Assembly (NCBI GenBank): GCA_015179125.1
Contig: WHVA01000483.1
Coordinates: 1-64,000 of the forward strand
DNA: 64,000 bases
Direction of reading: 5' to 3'
Source: Gautieria morchelliformis
Lineage: Eukaryota; Basidiomycota; Agaricomycetes; Gomphales; Gomphaceae
Shown here piece after piece: positions 22,611-34,275 of this stretch; the stretch's first letter is position 1; each line of letters begins with the position of its first letter. The position numbers were made by a program, and so were the translations under genes. The notes below the pieces were generated by a model. The model made no database searches. It saw only the letters and a program-made list of their open reading frames with translations, and was not told the origin of the DNA.

Positions 22611-22718
22611 GATGAGGGTTCAGGGGAGCGGGTATGGGATATTGTCAGTCATGAGTCTGTCACATGCGTGACATGGCTCTTGCTTCGTTCGCTCACCCAC
22701 ACTTAGCTTGGTTATACC

Positions 22719-24480
22719 ATGGCTAAGACATCCAGCAAGCGAAAGGCATCCCAAAAGGTTGCTTCAAGGGCGCGGGATACACCAGATCCATCGTTAGTTA
22801 TACCAGGACGACGCATAAGAAAACCGTCCAAGTGTGTTTCTAGTCATATGGGTCCCAAGACATGGTTTCGTACATAGGTGCCTTCGCCACCTTTACTCTC
22901 CATCGTTTCATGTTCGCCCTCTTCTCCCACTCTACTGTATGTTTATTTCATCTATGTTGTATCATGACTGTGCACCCCTATCCAACCCTGACTCACGACG
23001 GCCTCTTCCCTATTCACTGATACCTTACAAGCATTCGATATAAGTAGTTTGCATTCGCATGTACATTCCTCAGTTCAATTATCATACGTCGTCCATATTG
23101 TGCAAACTTGACCTCACTGTGATCATCGTTTTGAGCCTTCTCCTGGAGATTTCTATCCCCAACCAGAAGAGGACTTAGGCATCACTGGTGAGTTCTCATT
23201 CTTCATCTTCGTTACCTTAGCCTTCGAACTATTTTCTGTGCTGACGGTGAAGGGCTCCGAAGGAGCACCTTCGCCGGCGAAGGGATTGTCACCACTTAGA
23301 CAACCCTTCCATGACACCTTGCACGTTACATCGTCAAGTGCCACGGGCTATTTCTCTACGACTGTAGATAGGGCGAGCTCCGCTTGGGCAGCCCTCTTAT
23401 CTTGTGAACATTTATTGGTTCACCTATTCGCCGAACGGCATACTTATTCGCACAAGTCATTCGGGCATTCGCTGTGTTCACTAATACACGATATTAACGC
23501 CTAGAAACCAATCTTGACAACTCCCCCCTCAGGTAAGCAAGCAAATTTGTCTTTTTATCTTAGACTAGGACTAATCAAAAACTAATATAACGTTATCTCA
23601 GTTCCTGGATAATTTCCTTGCATCTAAAAAAGTCCAAAAGGCCAAAAACGCTACCGTTTCCACAAAACGTGGAAAGGTAATGGGTTCGAAGAACCTTTAT
23701 TCAGCTAATGATGAGTACATCGATGAAGAGGATCGGCTCAACATGGATGCACACTAATTCCCAAGCTATCAGATGCTTGAGGCCAGGGTGCATAAAGAGC
23801 TTAGCAAGTGCTAGCTCCACAAGGGTGAGCTCTGCAAAATAAACAAGCACAACAAGCATCCAAGGATTTCTAATGTCCTGCTCCGGGAATGGGTGGAAGC
23901 CTTGGTGCGTCGTGATATGTTGTTATATTTGCTTTATTCATCATGTTTATCTACAGCAAAAAAATGAGCCTAACGTCACTACGACCATTCCACCAAAATC
24001 CCCGGCATTTGAATTATTTCACTTTGATATCGGCAACCCTCTTGAAAGGCCGGCTAGAAGGACCGACACCAAGTTACCCAGGGCCCTGCGAATCAGCAGC
24101 CAGCACCCACCGCTCCGGTGATCAATATTGTCATTCCTTCGGGTCGGAAGCTCAAGAATCTGCTTCAAGATGACTCTTCGTCCCCTGCTGCCTCTCAAGG
24201 TAGCAAATTGAAGCGGGTTTATTGTTCGCCATCACCACCTGAAGCCAACCAATACGGTGATGTCAACCAGACCATCGGGGTTTGGCTGGGTTCCATATCT
24301 AACACCCCTGATGCGAGACATATTGATCTTGAGGATCTCCATAATAGGCTTGCCGAACATGGGTTCATTGATGTTCCGCTCAGATTTCTCAATGTGTTAC
24401 CTCGGGGCGAGCTCAAGACTACAATTGGACTCAACCTGGTCACATATAGCTTCATATGCATGAGCCTGGAACAGCTCTTT
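22719..24480 (+). pseudogene. Unknown basidiomycete-type gene, split by an LTR
   Basis: An ATG at 22719 opens MAKTSSKRKASQKVASRAR ... IPGRRIRKPS, a basic N-terminus, up to about 22850 where the family C LTR starts. Past the LTR (from about 23600) coding resumes with FLDNFLASKKVQKAKN, then LREWVEALV (about 23880), and from 24118 VINIVIPSGRKLKNLL ... VWLGSISNTPDARHIDLEDL, FIDVPLRFLNVLPRGELKTT. Frames change and stops occur between these parts, so the gene is dead. Function is unknown. The order of parts resembles multi-copy hypothetical proteins of Agaricomycetes; this is recall, not a search result. Confidence 0.45.
22851..23519 (-). mobile_element. Solo LTR, family C, truncated copy
   Basis: Reverse complement of about two thirds of 7366-8395, from GGGTCCCAAGACATGG to the terminal CCAATCTTGACA. 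The 3' third of the LTR is missing at the left side. It sits inside the gene that begins at 22719. Confidence 0.9.
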
Positions 24481-24579
24481 GAAAGCCATTGCAGGGTAGG
24501 GATAAGCGGGCAAAGTTCATGTAGAGGGATAACCGTTGGGTCACAATATACCAATAGAACTGATGAAAACTTACTTCGT

Positions 24580-25596
24580 TTCGCAGAGTGGTGCGATGTC
24601 ATCTAAATGGTGGATTGCACCAGTTATCCATAACCAGGACACTGCGCAGCTGGGGTCATGGGTTCATGTGCTCCAAGAGTTCTTCTATATAGCCAACAAA
24701 GGCATCACCATCATACGCACCTTCCCAAATATCAGTATGGATAATGCCTTGCATGCAGAGGGCCGGAAGCAATCAAATCCTTTGAAAACATTAGCAGCAT
24801 CTAATGAAAACATGGAAGTGTACATACCCTGGCCCACGAACAAATTTTGCACTAATTTGCGCATGCTCCCTTGGTAAGCCCATCCATACAGGCTGTATGT
24901 AGTCCTGCAGTCGATCCGGCTTTCATCAATAAAAACAAGCCGTTCTGGTGATTTGGCACCAATCTGAAAACGATATTGGGCCCGTGAGTGTTCATTCCGT
25001 TCAGCCGCTGATTTGGAAAGCTGAAAATAGACTGATAAGGTTAGATATTTCTAGTTAGTGGTACCACAAACCCGTTTCCTGGTAAGGCCAAGTTCAATCA
25101 ACATGTCCCATATAGTTGACCTCCCAACAATAACACCATGGAGCTGCTGAAGCTCAACTTGCATCTCATCCAGATAGAGGTCAGGGCGTGATTCAAGAAG
25201 GACAAGCAAGAACTTCAAGTACCAGCATCATTAGACTATATTGACTGTCAAATAAAGTATATTTACCTTGATTTCATGCTCTGTCATGACCCTTCTCTTT
25301 CTTTTTGGCTCCTGCTGGTTTGGTGAGACAACTTCACCAGTTGCCTTCCACCAATACAGTGTGCGCTTGACAGCGCATTGTGACATGTTGAGGTTGCATG
25401 TGATCTGAGCGATTCGGTAGTGAAGGGTGTATTTTTGATAGACAACAAGCTCCCAGCGATCAGATGTATACGTCCTGCGACAGCGAAGTTCAGCAGGTAT
25501 TGCCCCACGAGGCATGATGGGTAGGTTTGCAGAATGGTCACATGATGTGACATCCTCTACCCACGCTTGTAAATGCAGCCACTCAACGGTCCCCAT
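24580..25596 (-). pseudogene. Tc1/mariner-like (IS630-type) transposase
   Basis: DDE transposase of the IS630-Tc1-mariner group. Exon 1 (to about 25265) has a helix-turn-helix: WELVVYQKYTLHYRIAQITC, LNMSQCAVKRTL, then VVSPNQQEPKRKRRV. It is joined by a GTAAAT...GAAG intron to LLVLLESRPDLYLDEMQVEL ... STIWDMLIELGLTRKR. A second intron (TTTTCAG acceptor) leads to LSKSAAERNEHSRAQYR, LVFIDESRIDCRTTYSLYGW (first catalytic Asp) and further on VLVMDN (second Asp). A TGA before the second Asp motif and a one-base shift right after it (AIHHLDDIAPLCETK in another frame) kill it. The third acidic residue is beyond the recognisable end. Confidence 0.85.
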
Positions 25597-25685
25597 CTTT
25601 GCAGGTTTTCTTGCAATGTCAGCTATATGTCATGCTAATTCTACTGTTCCATTTACAGACCGTCTGACTTTGGGATATCTCAGGA

Positions 25686-26320
25686 TTGCACAGAAGTACG
25701 CCCAATACTCAGCCCGGAACATTCGACACGTTTGACACATTTTCAACTGCAAAATATATACTTGAAGGGCACAATCGTAATGTCAACTTCATTCATCCGA
25801 CGCTCCCCCTCATTGTTTCTGCTGATGATGACAGACAGATCAAACTTTGGAGGCTGAGCGAAACCAAGGCTTGGGAAATCGACACCTGCTGTGGACATTT
25901 CAACAATGTCTCTGGTGCTCATTTCCACCCTCAACAGGAACATACTCTATCCGTCAGAGAGGACAAGACTATCTGTGTTTGGGAGATGGGCAAGCGTACA
26001 GCCCTTCAAACCTTGGACATGAGCATGATTGATTCTGGGTTATGGCATGTCATCCAGAGCTCAATTTGTTTGCTGCAGGTGTGTAAATTCATTGTGTGGT
26101 ATATGTCATTGATGTGCCGCAGCTCACGATAACAGTCTCATTGTATTCAAACTCGAGCGCGAGCGCCCTGTGTTCATGCTTCATCTTGACAACCTATATT
26201 ACACCCAGGGATAAATATATCCGACAGTACGATCTGAACATGGGCTTGGACATAGGAGCACTCAGCGTACGGAAGCTTGGCTATCAGTATATTCAGCCAC
26301 AAATGCTCAGTTTCAATACC
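25686..26320 (+). pseudogene. Coatomer alpha (COPA) fragment, right copy
   Basis: Reads a [20 protein letters not shown] segment, [40 protein letters not shown] and [18 protein letters not shown], which are WD repeats of coatomer subunit alpha. Then in shifted frames come HPELNLFAA, an apparent retained intron (GTGTGT...CCGCAG, about 26081-26124), [16 protein letters not shown] and a DKYIRQYDLNMGLDIGALSV segment. Because the intron is kept, this is a DNA-level copy, not a retrocopy. Frame breaks, including CGA-to-TGA type changes, make it non-functional. The gene is an essential host gene, so an intact copy must exist elsewhere. Confidence 0.85.
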
Positions 26321-26890
26321 ACTGAACACACCCGTGTACCGCCACCACTGGCACCGAGCTTGAAGGTGGAGATGTTGCTGACATGGGCCTGCCCCAAGAG
26401 CTTGAGATTTGGGGAGCAACTTCGCCCACTTTCTGAGCTGACACATTGTTCCTCTTGTCATAAATACAGCCAATATAGATGTGTGTAGTATGCTGAAACT
26501 TATACTTTACCTGTGCAGCATGCAGACATAATAAGTCAACAACAAGCATGAAGTGTAGAAAATTTTATACCAAAGCAGACAATGTTCCTGAATGATTCTA
26601 AGAGATATTGAGTAGATAGGGGAATCCCCTTCATCAATAGATTGTTTAAAGTATATAGCCCAGGCTGCCGGTGGCTGCCTGGGAAGAGCCGATACACATA
26701 TATGCTGCAGAATGACATTTCCATTGGGCTTATTTGAGAGCTCCCTTTATACATAGAATCACATTTATCTGTGTGTATATATATCATACAAAATATTAGA
26801 CCTTAACTTGTGCTGGTTCACGAGTTTGAGCTCAAACAAAATTTCGATGAATTTTTAGCGCTAGTTTCAAAGTCCGCCTTCGGGCCTGAA
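26018..26890 (+). repeat. Right arm of the inverted duplication
   Basis: Inverse match to 21340-22610. The arms are separated by about 3.4 kb holding the split unknown gene and the Tc1/mariner-like transposase. Confidence 0.9.
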
Positions 26891-27661
26891 ACAGCTGTAA
26901 TAGTGCTGGTACGGCCAAAATGAAGGGTCATTGTAGGACTGCTCAGGGTGTCCGGATGCCACAGGGTGCATGGAATATGTGGAGGAGGGATCGGCCTGAG
27001 AGGGACCAAAACCAGTCAAGGGAAGGGAAGAGGAAGGGAGGCCAGTGTAAGATAGCGGCCATCCAAACTCAGCTACCCTTAAGCGCTCGTTAACCCTAAT
27101 TAACCCTATTACATAAGCGTCCAAAATCCGTAGTTCAGATTTGGGGTTTAGGTAATTAAGTGTAACTAGGGGTCTAGGCCCATGCTTTTGCACTGGGATA
27201 AGCCTGGGTTGGTAGAGACCGCACCCATGGTTGGGTTGAAACTCAGTGGGGGTTAGACTGCCGGGTACAGGTGCCATGAAAATTACATAAATGTATTATG
27301 TAAAACACCCACAAGGACCCCACATGCAACTTTATAAACTGGGTACTTCCAGGCAGCCAATATCTGCCAGGTCAGAAATGGTTGACCCGTTCCATGGCTC
27401 TAAAACGATGTTTAAAAACAGTTTCAAGAATAAATAAAAAAATTCTCTTCTCTGTGACAATGGCCATGTATTTTAGTTAAGTAAAACCACCAAGTTCTTT
27501 GTATGTATGCCTCACCATTAGTACAAAGTAGCAAACAAAATTAAAACCTGCATTGAACTACATACAGTAAGCTAAGCTTGACATTGTTCCCCCCTCAGCA
27601 CCCAAAATGCAAAATAAAAAATGCTTGTTTTATTTGTATTTTTTAGTTCTATGCCCTAGCT
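26891..27661. other. Intergenic stretch, no gene seen
   Basis: AT-rich from 27280 on. It holds a perfect hairpin TTACATAA...TTATGTAA at about 27283-27303 and two CCCTAA-like words at 27091-27108. The latter are too short to call telomeric. Confidence 0.35.
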
Positions 27662-29030
27662 ATGGTCCACATAGCTTCAGATATGAAATTTCAAGCGAAT
27701 TGGAGCGATATCAAACAAGATATCGTTGTTCGAGGTTTGCGCGCTAAAACAGAAGCAAATCCGACGCGCGCCTTAGGTACTGCAAACGGGTGTAACAAGC
27801 CCCTCTGGGCCTCGGACTACGGCATCTTAATGGAAGAGCTTTACCTGAGCTTCAGCCCTTATGACCAGGCTGCCGATGCTGAGGTAGAGCTCGAAAACCT
27901 CATCATGAAGGACAGTCACAAGGCGACTTGGTTTTTTGTCGACTTCTATAGACTTGCTGTTGGGTGCATTGATGCTCCTGCACCAAAATCAAGCATAATA
28001 TATCCAATTTGTTGTGTGCTTTCTCAATTTCTTCTCATGTTGTTCTTGTATCATGCATCCATTTCTCTGGTTATTTTCGAAATTTTCCACTCACTCCCTA
28101 TCTCTCCATTTCATCTTGTTATTCCTACTTTCACAAGCGGCTGCACCCAGCGGAGTCTGAAATGACTTCGACGCGCGAGCTCTTGGGCGCTAAAGGGCCG
28201 GGTAGTAGTACATGCGCAGTGAAACAGTTTCCCCCTCTCTCAGTGACAACTAAATTCACTGAGAGAGGCAAGTAAATTAGTCTAGCATTCTTTCGATTTA
28301 TTAACCTAGAAATCCTCTGTAGTGAATTGTTTTCTAGGTAGTGTATAATATATTTACAGTGACAACTAAATTCACTGAGAGAGTGAATTGTTTTCTAGTC
28401 TATTCTTTTGAGCAAGAAGTCCATTCCTACTGCCTATAATTCCTGTCCTCTACACTTGCATCCATGCTTCAGCATAACGATTTGGCTTTGCATCGCCGAG
28501 CTTACCTTGCATTGCCGAAGCGAATCAAAGACAAAATGGTGCATTTCAACAAGCCCTGATCCCTTGGTGACCTCCGAGATCTGGTCCAGAAAATTGACCA
28601 AAGGTATTGGGAATGTCGCGGTGAAGCCTCTCGCGAGACTCAATCCGCACCCAAACCCAAGGCTAGGGACAAGTCCAACCAAAACCGAGCTCCCCAGAAC
28701 AATGACTGATGTCAAGGTCAAAGTTCTGGCAACTCCAATGCCAATGCCGGTAATAACAACCATGGCAAAGGCAAGGACAAGCACAAAGGGAATAATGCGT
28801 CTGAGGGTCAGAAAAAACCCAACTACACTAACAAACTCGGCAAGGATGGCAAACTCACGCCTGAAGAACGCCAGCGTCGCATGGATAACAATCTCTGCCT
28901 AGTCTGCGCGCAGAGTGGCCACCGTGCGAAGGAATGCCCGAAAGTCACATCGGCTCAGGCTGAAACGGCTTCTGAAGGGAAGACGTCTGACAACAAGGCT
29001 GAATCTTCGGCTTCGGGCACAAAAAAATAA
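27662..29030 (+). pseudogene. Ty3/Gypsy gag, interrupted (element G)
   Basis: The first part (27662 to about 27985) codes WASDYGILMEELYLSFSPYD then AADAEVELENLIMKDSHKA and VDFYRLA, typical of Gypsy gag. The frame is lost through about 28000-28470 and returns as HRRAYLALPKRIKDKMVHF, DLRDLVQKID. A CCHC zinc knuckle (CLVCAQSGHRAKEC, about 28900-28945), the RNA-binding part of nucleocapsid, follows. Stops at about 28558 and 28708 break the second part. The inserted segment contains duplicated words (next entry). No 5' LTR was found, so the element is 5' truncated. Confidence 0.85.
28240..28400. repeat. Direct repeats in the gag insertion
   Basis: CAGTGACAACTAAATTCACT plus GAGAGAG occurs at 28240-28266 and again at about 28358-28384. 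AGTGAATTGTTTTCTAG occurs at about 28321 and 28383. The pieces look like a small tandem duplication within the DNA that interrupts gag. Confidence 0.8.
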
Positions 29031-29089
29031 TCAGCGACCCTCCGACCTCCGCACAAACCGAGGGTCCCGTTGACTCGACTTGCGCAGTA

Positions 29090-29443
29090 GGGGAGGTAAG
29101 AATCAATGCTTCTGCTCTCTTTTCTCCGAACTCTCTTGTAATTAGTTTGTCCTCATCTCTTGTCCCAAACCAAAAATTTAAAGCACTAGTAGATTCAGGC
29201 TCTACCCATTGTTTCATAGAATCCATCTTTGTCCGTAAATACAATCTCCAAACCTGTTCTGTAGACCTGATCCCGCTCCGTTTATTCGATGGTAGTAAAA
29301 CATCAGTAATTACTGAAACTGTAGAGCTACCTATCCGTTTCCCGGATGGTCACACCCATTCCGTAGACTTTTTGTCACCCCCTTTGATTCGTCTGTTTCG
29401 GTATTTCTCGGACACAACTGGCTCACCCGCTACAATCCGTTGA
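29090..29443 (+). pseudogene. Gypsy aspartic protease (element G)
   Basis: Retroviral-type pepsin fold marked by KALVDSGSTHCFIES (catalytic Asp in DSGS), followed by LRLFDGS and TETVELPIRF. It lies between gag and reverse transcriptase as in all Ty3/Gypsy elements. It cuts the polyprotein in the particle. The frame shifts near 29400: the usual GHNWL...YNPLIDW block continues in a neighbouring frame. Confidence 0.85.
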
Positions 29444-31115
29444 TTGACTGGGTATTGGGCAGTATTACTTTCCAAACTTCCCGTCCGGGCAGTCCTGTGG
29501 ACCCCCCACCGGCTTTGGCTCGCGCCACAATGGCCGAGCCACCCCCGAGTCTGGAGGCTCCTTGGGTTACCCTCCTTAACGCTGCGGCATTTTACTGTGC
29601 CTGCAAGTTAGAGGGCTCCCAGTGCTTCCAGCAAAATCTGGCGATGCCCGAGAATGAGGCTTCAGCCCGCTCGGCTTCCACAAAACCCAAACCCGTGGAC
29701 CTCAAGGACGTCCCGCCGGAGTATCATGACTTCACGGATGTGTTCAGCAAGTCCAAAGCTGATACCTTGGCTCCACACCGACCCTATGATCTCAAGATCG
29801 CTCTGGAGGATAGTGCTACGCCCCCTCAACCTCTGTTATATTCACTCTCTACCTTGGAGCTTGCCATGCTTCAGGCATTCATAGAGGAGCATCTGAATAT
29901 GGGTTACATTCGGCCCACTCGGTCTTCGCACGGAGCCCCCATCCTCTTTGTCAAAAAGAAGAGGGTGAACTTCGGCTTTGCGTCGATTTCCGAGCACTCA
30001 ACAAGATTACGAAAAAAGATCGCTATCCACTTCCATTGATTACCAACTTGTTGGATGTGCCCCAAAAGGCTCGGATCTATACAAAAATCGACCTTCGGCA
30101 TGCATTCCATCTCGTCCGAGTCGCCGAAGGCGACGAGTGGAAAACAGCTTCCGGACCCGGTACGGCTCTTTCAAATGGTTGGTCATGCCGTTCAGCCTTA
30201 CCAATGGTCCTGCGGTCTTTCAACGTTTCATGAATGACATCTTTGGAGACATGCTTGATGTATGCATCGTTGTGTACCTGGACGACATACTCATCTACTC
30301 CAACGATGTGGTCAAACATAGGGAACACGTCCATGAAGTATTGCAGCGTCTTCAGAAACACAGCCTCTACGCCAAACCCAATAAATGTGAATGGCACCGT
30401 GACTCCATGGAATTCCTCGGTTATATCCTCTCTACCGATGGATTTACCATATCCGGAGACAAAGTCCAAACAATCCGTGATTGGCCCGAACCTCGGAAGG
30501 TAAAAGACAAAGTTTTACCGCCGCTTTATCTTCAATTATTCCGACATCACTGTTCCCCTCACCCGGCTTACCCGTAAAGGCACCCCATGGGCATTTACCG
30601 AAGAGTGCCGAAAGTCCTTCAATTACCTCAAAGAGGCTTTTACTTTGGCTCTGATCCTGTCACACTGGGTTCCCGACCGACCTATGGTCGTGGAAACTGA
30701 CGCCTCGGATTATGCCCTCGGCGCGATCCTGTCTCTGTTCGATGATGTAGGCGAACTACATCCCCTCGCCTTCCACTCTCAAACTTTTTCCGGTGCCGAA
30801 CTCAATTATGATGTCCACAATAAAGAGCTACTGGCAATTTTTGAAGCATTTCAACATTGGAGACACTATCTGGAGGGCTCCGGCTCCCCTATCGACATTA
30901 TTACCGATCACAAAAACTTGGAGTATTTTGCCACCACAAAGTTGCTAACCCAACGACAAGCCCACTGGTCCGAGTTCCTCTCACAATTTAACCTCATTAT
31001 TCGGTTCCGTGCCGGAAAGCTCGTTACAAAACCCGACGCTCTAACTAGACGATGGGACGTCTACCTTAAAGAGGGAGGTAATGACTACGGCTCAGTCAAT
31101 CCGCAAAACTTCTGA
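29440..31115 (+). pseudogene. Gypsy reverse transcriptase and RNase H (element G)
   Basis: Starts with YHDFTDVFSKSKADTLAPHR, PYDLKIAL and [10 protein letters not shown]. After a frame change near 29968 it continues as [20 protein letters not shown], and after another near 30140 as [20 protein letters not shown]. The catalytic motif YLDD lies at about 30274-30285 (IVVYLDDILIYSN), followed by KCEWHRDSMEFLGYILS. RNase H covers 30645-31115 (ETDASDYALGAIL, NYDVHNKELLAI, ITDHKNLEYF). At least three frame breaks show that the copy is inactive. Confidence 0.9.
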
Positions 31116-31149
31116 CCAATTTTCACAAATCAACAACTATCGGAATCAC

Positions 31150-32668
31150 TCCAGGCAACTTATCTGCTTGCACCCATTCTCCAAGCAAGCACTATGATGG
31201 ACTCCGAGAAGCTTCATGCCGACATCTTAGCCAATCTGGCATCTGACCCCGTTGCCTGCTGGCATCTCAGTGACAGGTCCGACCCGAGATGGACGCAAAC
31301 CAATGACGGCTTTCTACGCCATGGCGGCTGCATATACATTCCCAATCCCAACGATCTTTAGCTCCGAGTACTCCACTACAAACACGACCACGTACTCTTG
31401 GGACATTTTGGCCAAAACAAGACCCTTGCTCTAATCCACTGGGAATACACCTGGCCCGCAATTCGGTCTTTCGTCATTGACTTCTGCAAGTCTTGTACCA
31501 CTTGCTCCCGTTCAAAGTCACAGTGTCACCCGCCTATGGCACTCTCAAGCAGCTCCTGATACCCGAGCAACCTTGGAATTCCATCTCCATGGATTTCATT
31601 GAGCAGTTGCCAGCATCCTCTGGATTCACTGCGATCCTCGTGGTAGTCTGCCGCTTAACCAAGCAGAGCATCTTCATTCCGACATACGACACAATCACTT
31701 CCGCCGACCTAGCCTGCCTGTTTGTCTTGCATGTGCTCTCGAAGCACAGTGTCCCAAGCCATGTGACATTGGACCAAGGTTCAGAATTCGTATCCCACTT
31801 CTTCCGTTCCCTCGGCAAAGCTCTCGACATGAACTTGCATTTTACCTCCGGTTATCACCCCGAAAGCGATGGTCAAACCGAACGTGTAAATCAAACTCTC
31901 GAACAATATCTCCAGGTATCTTGCAACTACCAACAAGACAATTGGTCCAAGTTGCTCCCACTTGCCGAGTTTGTGTACAATAATGCTCCCAGCGCCACAA
32001 CCGGCATTTCGCCGTTCTTTGCCAACAAAGGCTACAACCCGAACTTGACAGTTCACCCCGAAAGGGACCTCGCTTCCTCTCGGGCCTGAGACTTCGCAGT
32101 CGACCTTGACCAGCTTCACACTGCCTTGAAAGAGCAAATCAAATCCGCTCAATCTCGGTACCAGGTCTCAGCTGACACACATCGTGCTCCCGCCCCCGAG
32201 TTCCCGATTGGATCCTTAGCATTTGTAAAAGCGCAATTCTTCCGGCCAACCCGACCCTCGAAGAAGCTGGCTGAAAAGTACCTCGGCCCCTTTGAGATCA
32301 TTGGCCAGGCCGGATCCCGAGCTTACATCCTGCAGCTTCCGGACAGCCTTCAGGTAGTCCACCCGGTCTTCCATGTCTCAATGCTCAAACCCGCGACCCC
32401 GAACATCATTCCGAACTGGGTTCAGTCTCCGCAGCCTCCAGTTGAGATCGACGGCGAGACAGAGTACGAGATTTCCGAGATCCTTGATTCCAAGATCGAC
32501 CGATGCTGCAGACCTTGTAACCTCCTGTACCTTGTCCGTTGGGCTGGTTATGAAGGTACCGATAAGGAGATGTCATGGGTCCTCGCGACCGAGTTCGGCC
32601 ATGCATCCGAGATTGTGACTGACTTCCACTCGGCCTACCCTGCCAAGCCTGGACCATGGGTTCCTTGA
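31150..32668 (+). pseudogene. Gypsy integrase with chromodomain (element G)
   Basis: The zinc finger ends in CKSCTTC (about 31490). The DDE core has SMDFIEQLPASSGF, VTLDQGSEFVSHF and a DGQTERVNQTLEQYL segment. A TGA at 32087-32089 separates it from the C-terminal part (LAEKYLGPFEIIGQ, HPVFHVSMLKP), which ends with a chromodomain: EYEISEILDSKI, LLYLVRWAGYEG, SWVLATE. The element is therefore a chromovirus, and its sequence differs clearly from the integrase at the left window edge. Confidence 0.9.
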
Positions 32669-32910
32669 ACCTGAGCTTCGGCTCCCCATTTCTTTTCACT
32701 CATTATATGGTCACTTTCTTAGTTAGACACAAACACTCTTTTGCTATGTTTTATCTCGGCCACCTTGCCGAATAGTTATGCTTGTAGTTCTCGGCCCCGC
32801 ATCCATCCCCTCACTCCCTGCTTCATCTATCACTCCCGTTTCCAATCCCGAACCCAGATAGAAAAACACCAAGAAATAAGATTCACATTATTCCGAAAAA
32901 CATTAGTAGT

Positions 32911-34147
32911 CTAGTCCTCTTTCATAGTCACATCCCCATCCGCATCCATCCCGTCTTCATCTCCTGACTCCGCATCCGAACCCCGGTCCCTCGTATTATC
33001 CGCATCCCCATCTCCATTTCCCGACCCCGAACCTGTATCCGTTCCCGCTCTTTCCTCTTCCTTATCCTCCTTCTCCTTTCCCTTGTCCCCACTTCCTGAA
33101 CCCGATCCCCCCACGAAGCCGAACCCCTCCCAATCCACACCCACACCCCTCCCAATCCGCACCCGAACCCGAAGCCCACACCCCGGCCACACCTGTCCAC
33201 CACTGGACCCGCTTGCTAAGACATGTGTTTTGCCGATGCATTCTCTCGGCAAACTCCAGGATCCCCTGGAGTGTATCATGCATGCACTCGAAGAGTGCGT
33301 TTTGTTCTCAGTAGGCAGTCCAGATCCTTTTCCGGATCCCGATCCCGAAGGTCCCACCTTAATCTCCACCGACGGCTTAACTCCCGTTGGCTTCACAGGC
33401 ATCAGCCTAGGCGTTCTGGCCACCGGCACCTCGGTCCTGGCCCCAACCCTGCGCTTCCGTTTGTCCTCAGTAAAGCTGCAGTGGACCTTGCGCACATTAC
33501 AATCTCGGCACGCCACGTTGGTCCCCCGTATGCAAGGGACTCTTCGCCTGTCGCAGTTGTTGCAAGGAAATTCCTAAAAAACCAAAGTCAGAACCTGAGC
33601 TGATCCATAACGGAAGACTTACTTCTTCTTCTTCCGACTCCTCCTCCGTCACCTTCCATTTCTTTTCCCCCGTTGCTTTCGGCTTCGTTTTCACTTCGCT
33701 CTGCTCCCGAGCCTGCAGCGACATTAACATCCGCGCTTTCGCAGCAGCTGAATCTACGACCACCAACACGGGCGATGGGATCCGAATCTCTTGGCTAACT
33801 GAGGCTTGCCTCTCCCGAAACTCCTTAATCATATCGTCAAGACGTTGTCTTAGACGAGCATGGGTAGCTACCTCGGCTTTCTTGGCCTCCTCCTCTCGGG
33901 CCTTTTTCTCGGCCTCCCAAGCCTCTTCTTCGGCTTCCTGGGTCCTCCACGCTTCTTCCTCAGCTTCTTTCGCCTTCTGGGCTTCGTCCTCCTTCCTCTT
34001 TTTATCCGCTGCGTCCTTGCGCTTCTGGGCGAGGCAACGCTTCTCCTTCAACTCCTCCCTCTTCTTCTCTGCCTCTCGTTCCTCCCGCTCGAGTTCTGCG
34101 TCGAGTTCCTCGACTGTGGGCTCTTGGGCGTCTTGAATGTCTGACAT
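32911..34147 (-). CDS. Antisense spliced ORF inside the Gypsy element, cysteine-cluster protein
   Basis: Two exons, 34147-33623 and 33573-32911, joined by a 49-nt intron with consensus ends (GTAAGT...TTTTTTAG) and preserved phase; about 395 residues. The first part is a long charged coiled coil (EELDAELEREEREAEKKREE..., many AEEEAWE heptads). Directly after the intron come two CxxC...C clusters: FPCNNCDRRRVPC and ACRDCNVRKVHC. They resemble fungal Zn(II) cluster or nucleic-acid-binding modules, but no family is claimed. The C-terminus is acidic and Ser/Gly/Asp-rich. A neighbouring frame around 33062-33283 (CMHDTLQGILEFAERMHR) looks more helical, so two compensating small indels may be present. 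It lies on the strand opposite pol, between the chromodomain and the 3' LTR. Its role in the element is unknown. Confidence 0.65.
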
Positions 34148-34275
34148 GAGAAATTGAGGATGATGGGAAGAAGCAGAAAAAGAGACGCAAAACAAAGCTT
34201 ATATAATACCCCCGTTCCAGCAATCTCCGGGATCTCACTTATGGCCTCATGGGTTCAGCCATAAGAGAGAGGTGC

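Noticed and set aside
27091..27110. Interstitial telomere-like TAACCCTAATTAACCCTA
   Set aside because: Only two imperfect units; chance is sufficient.
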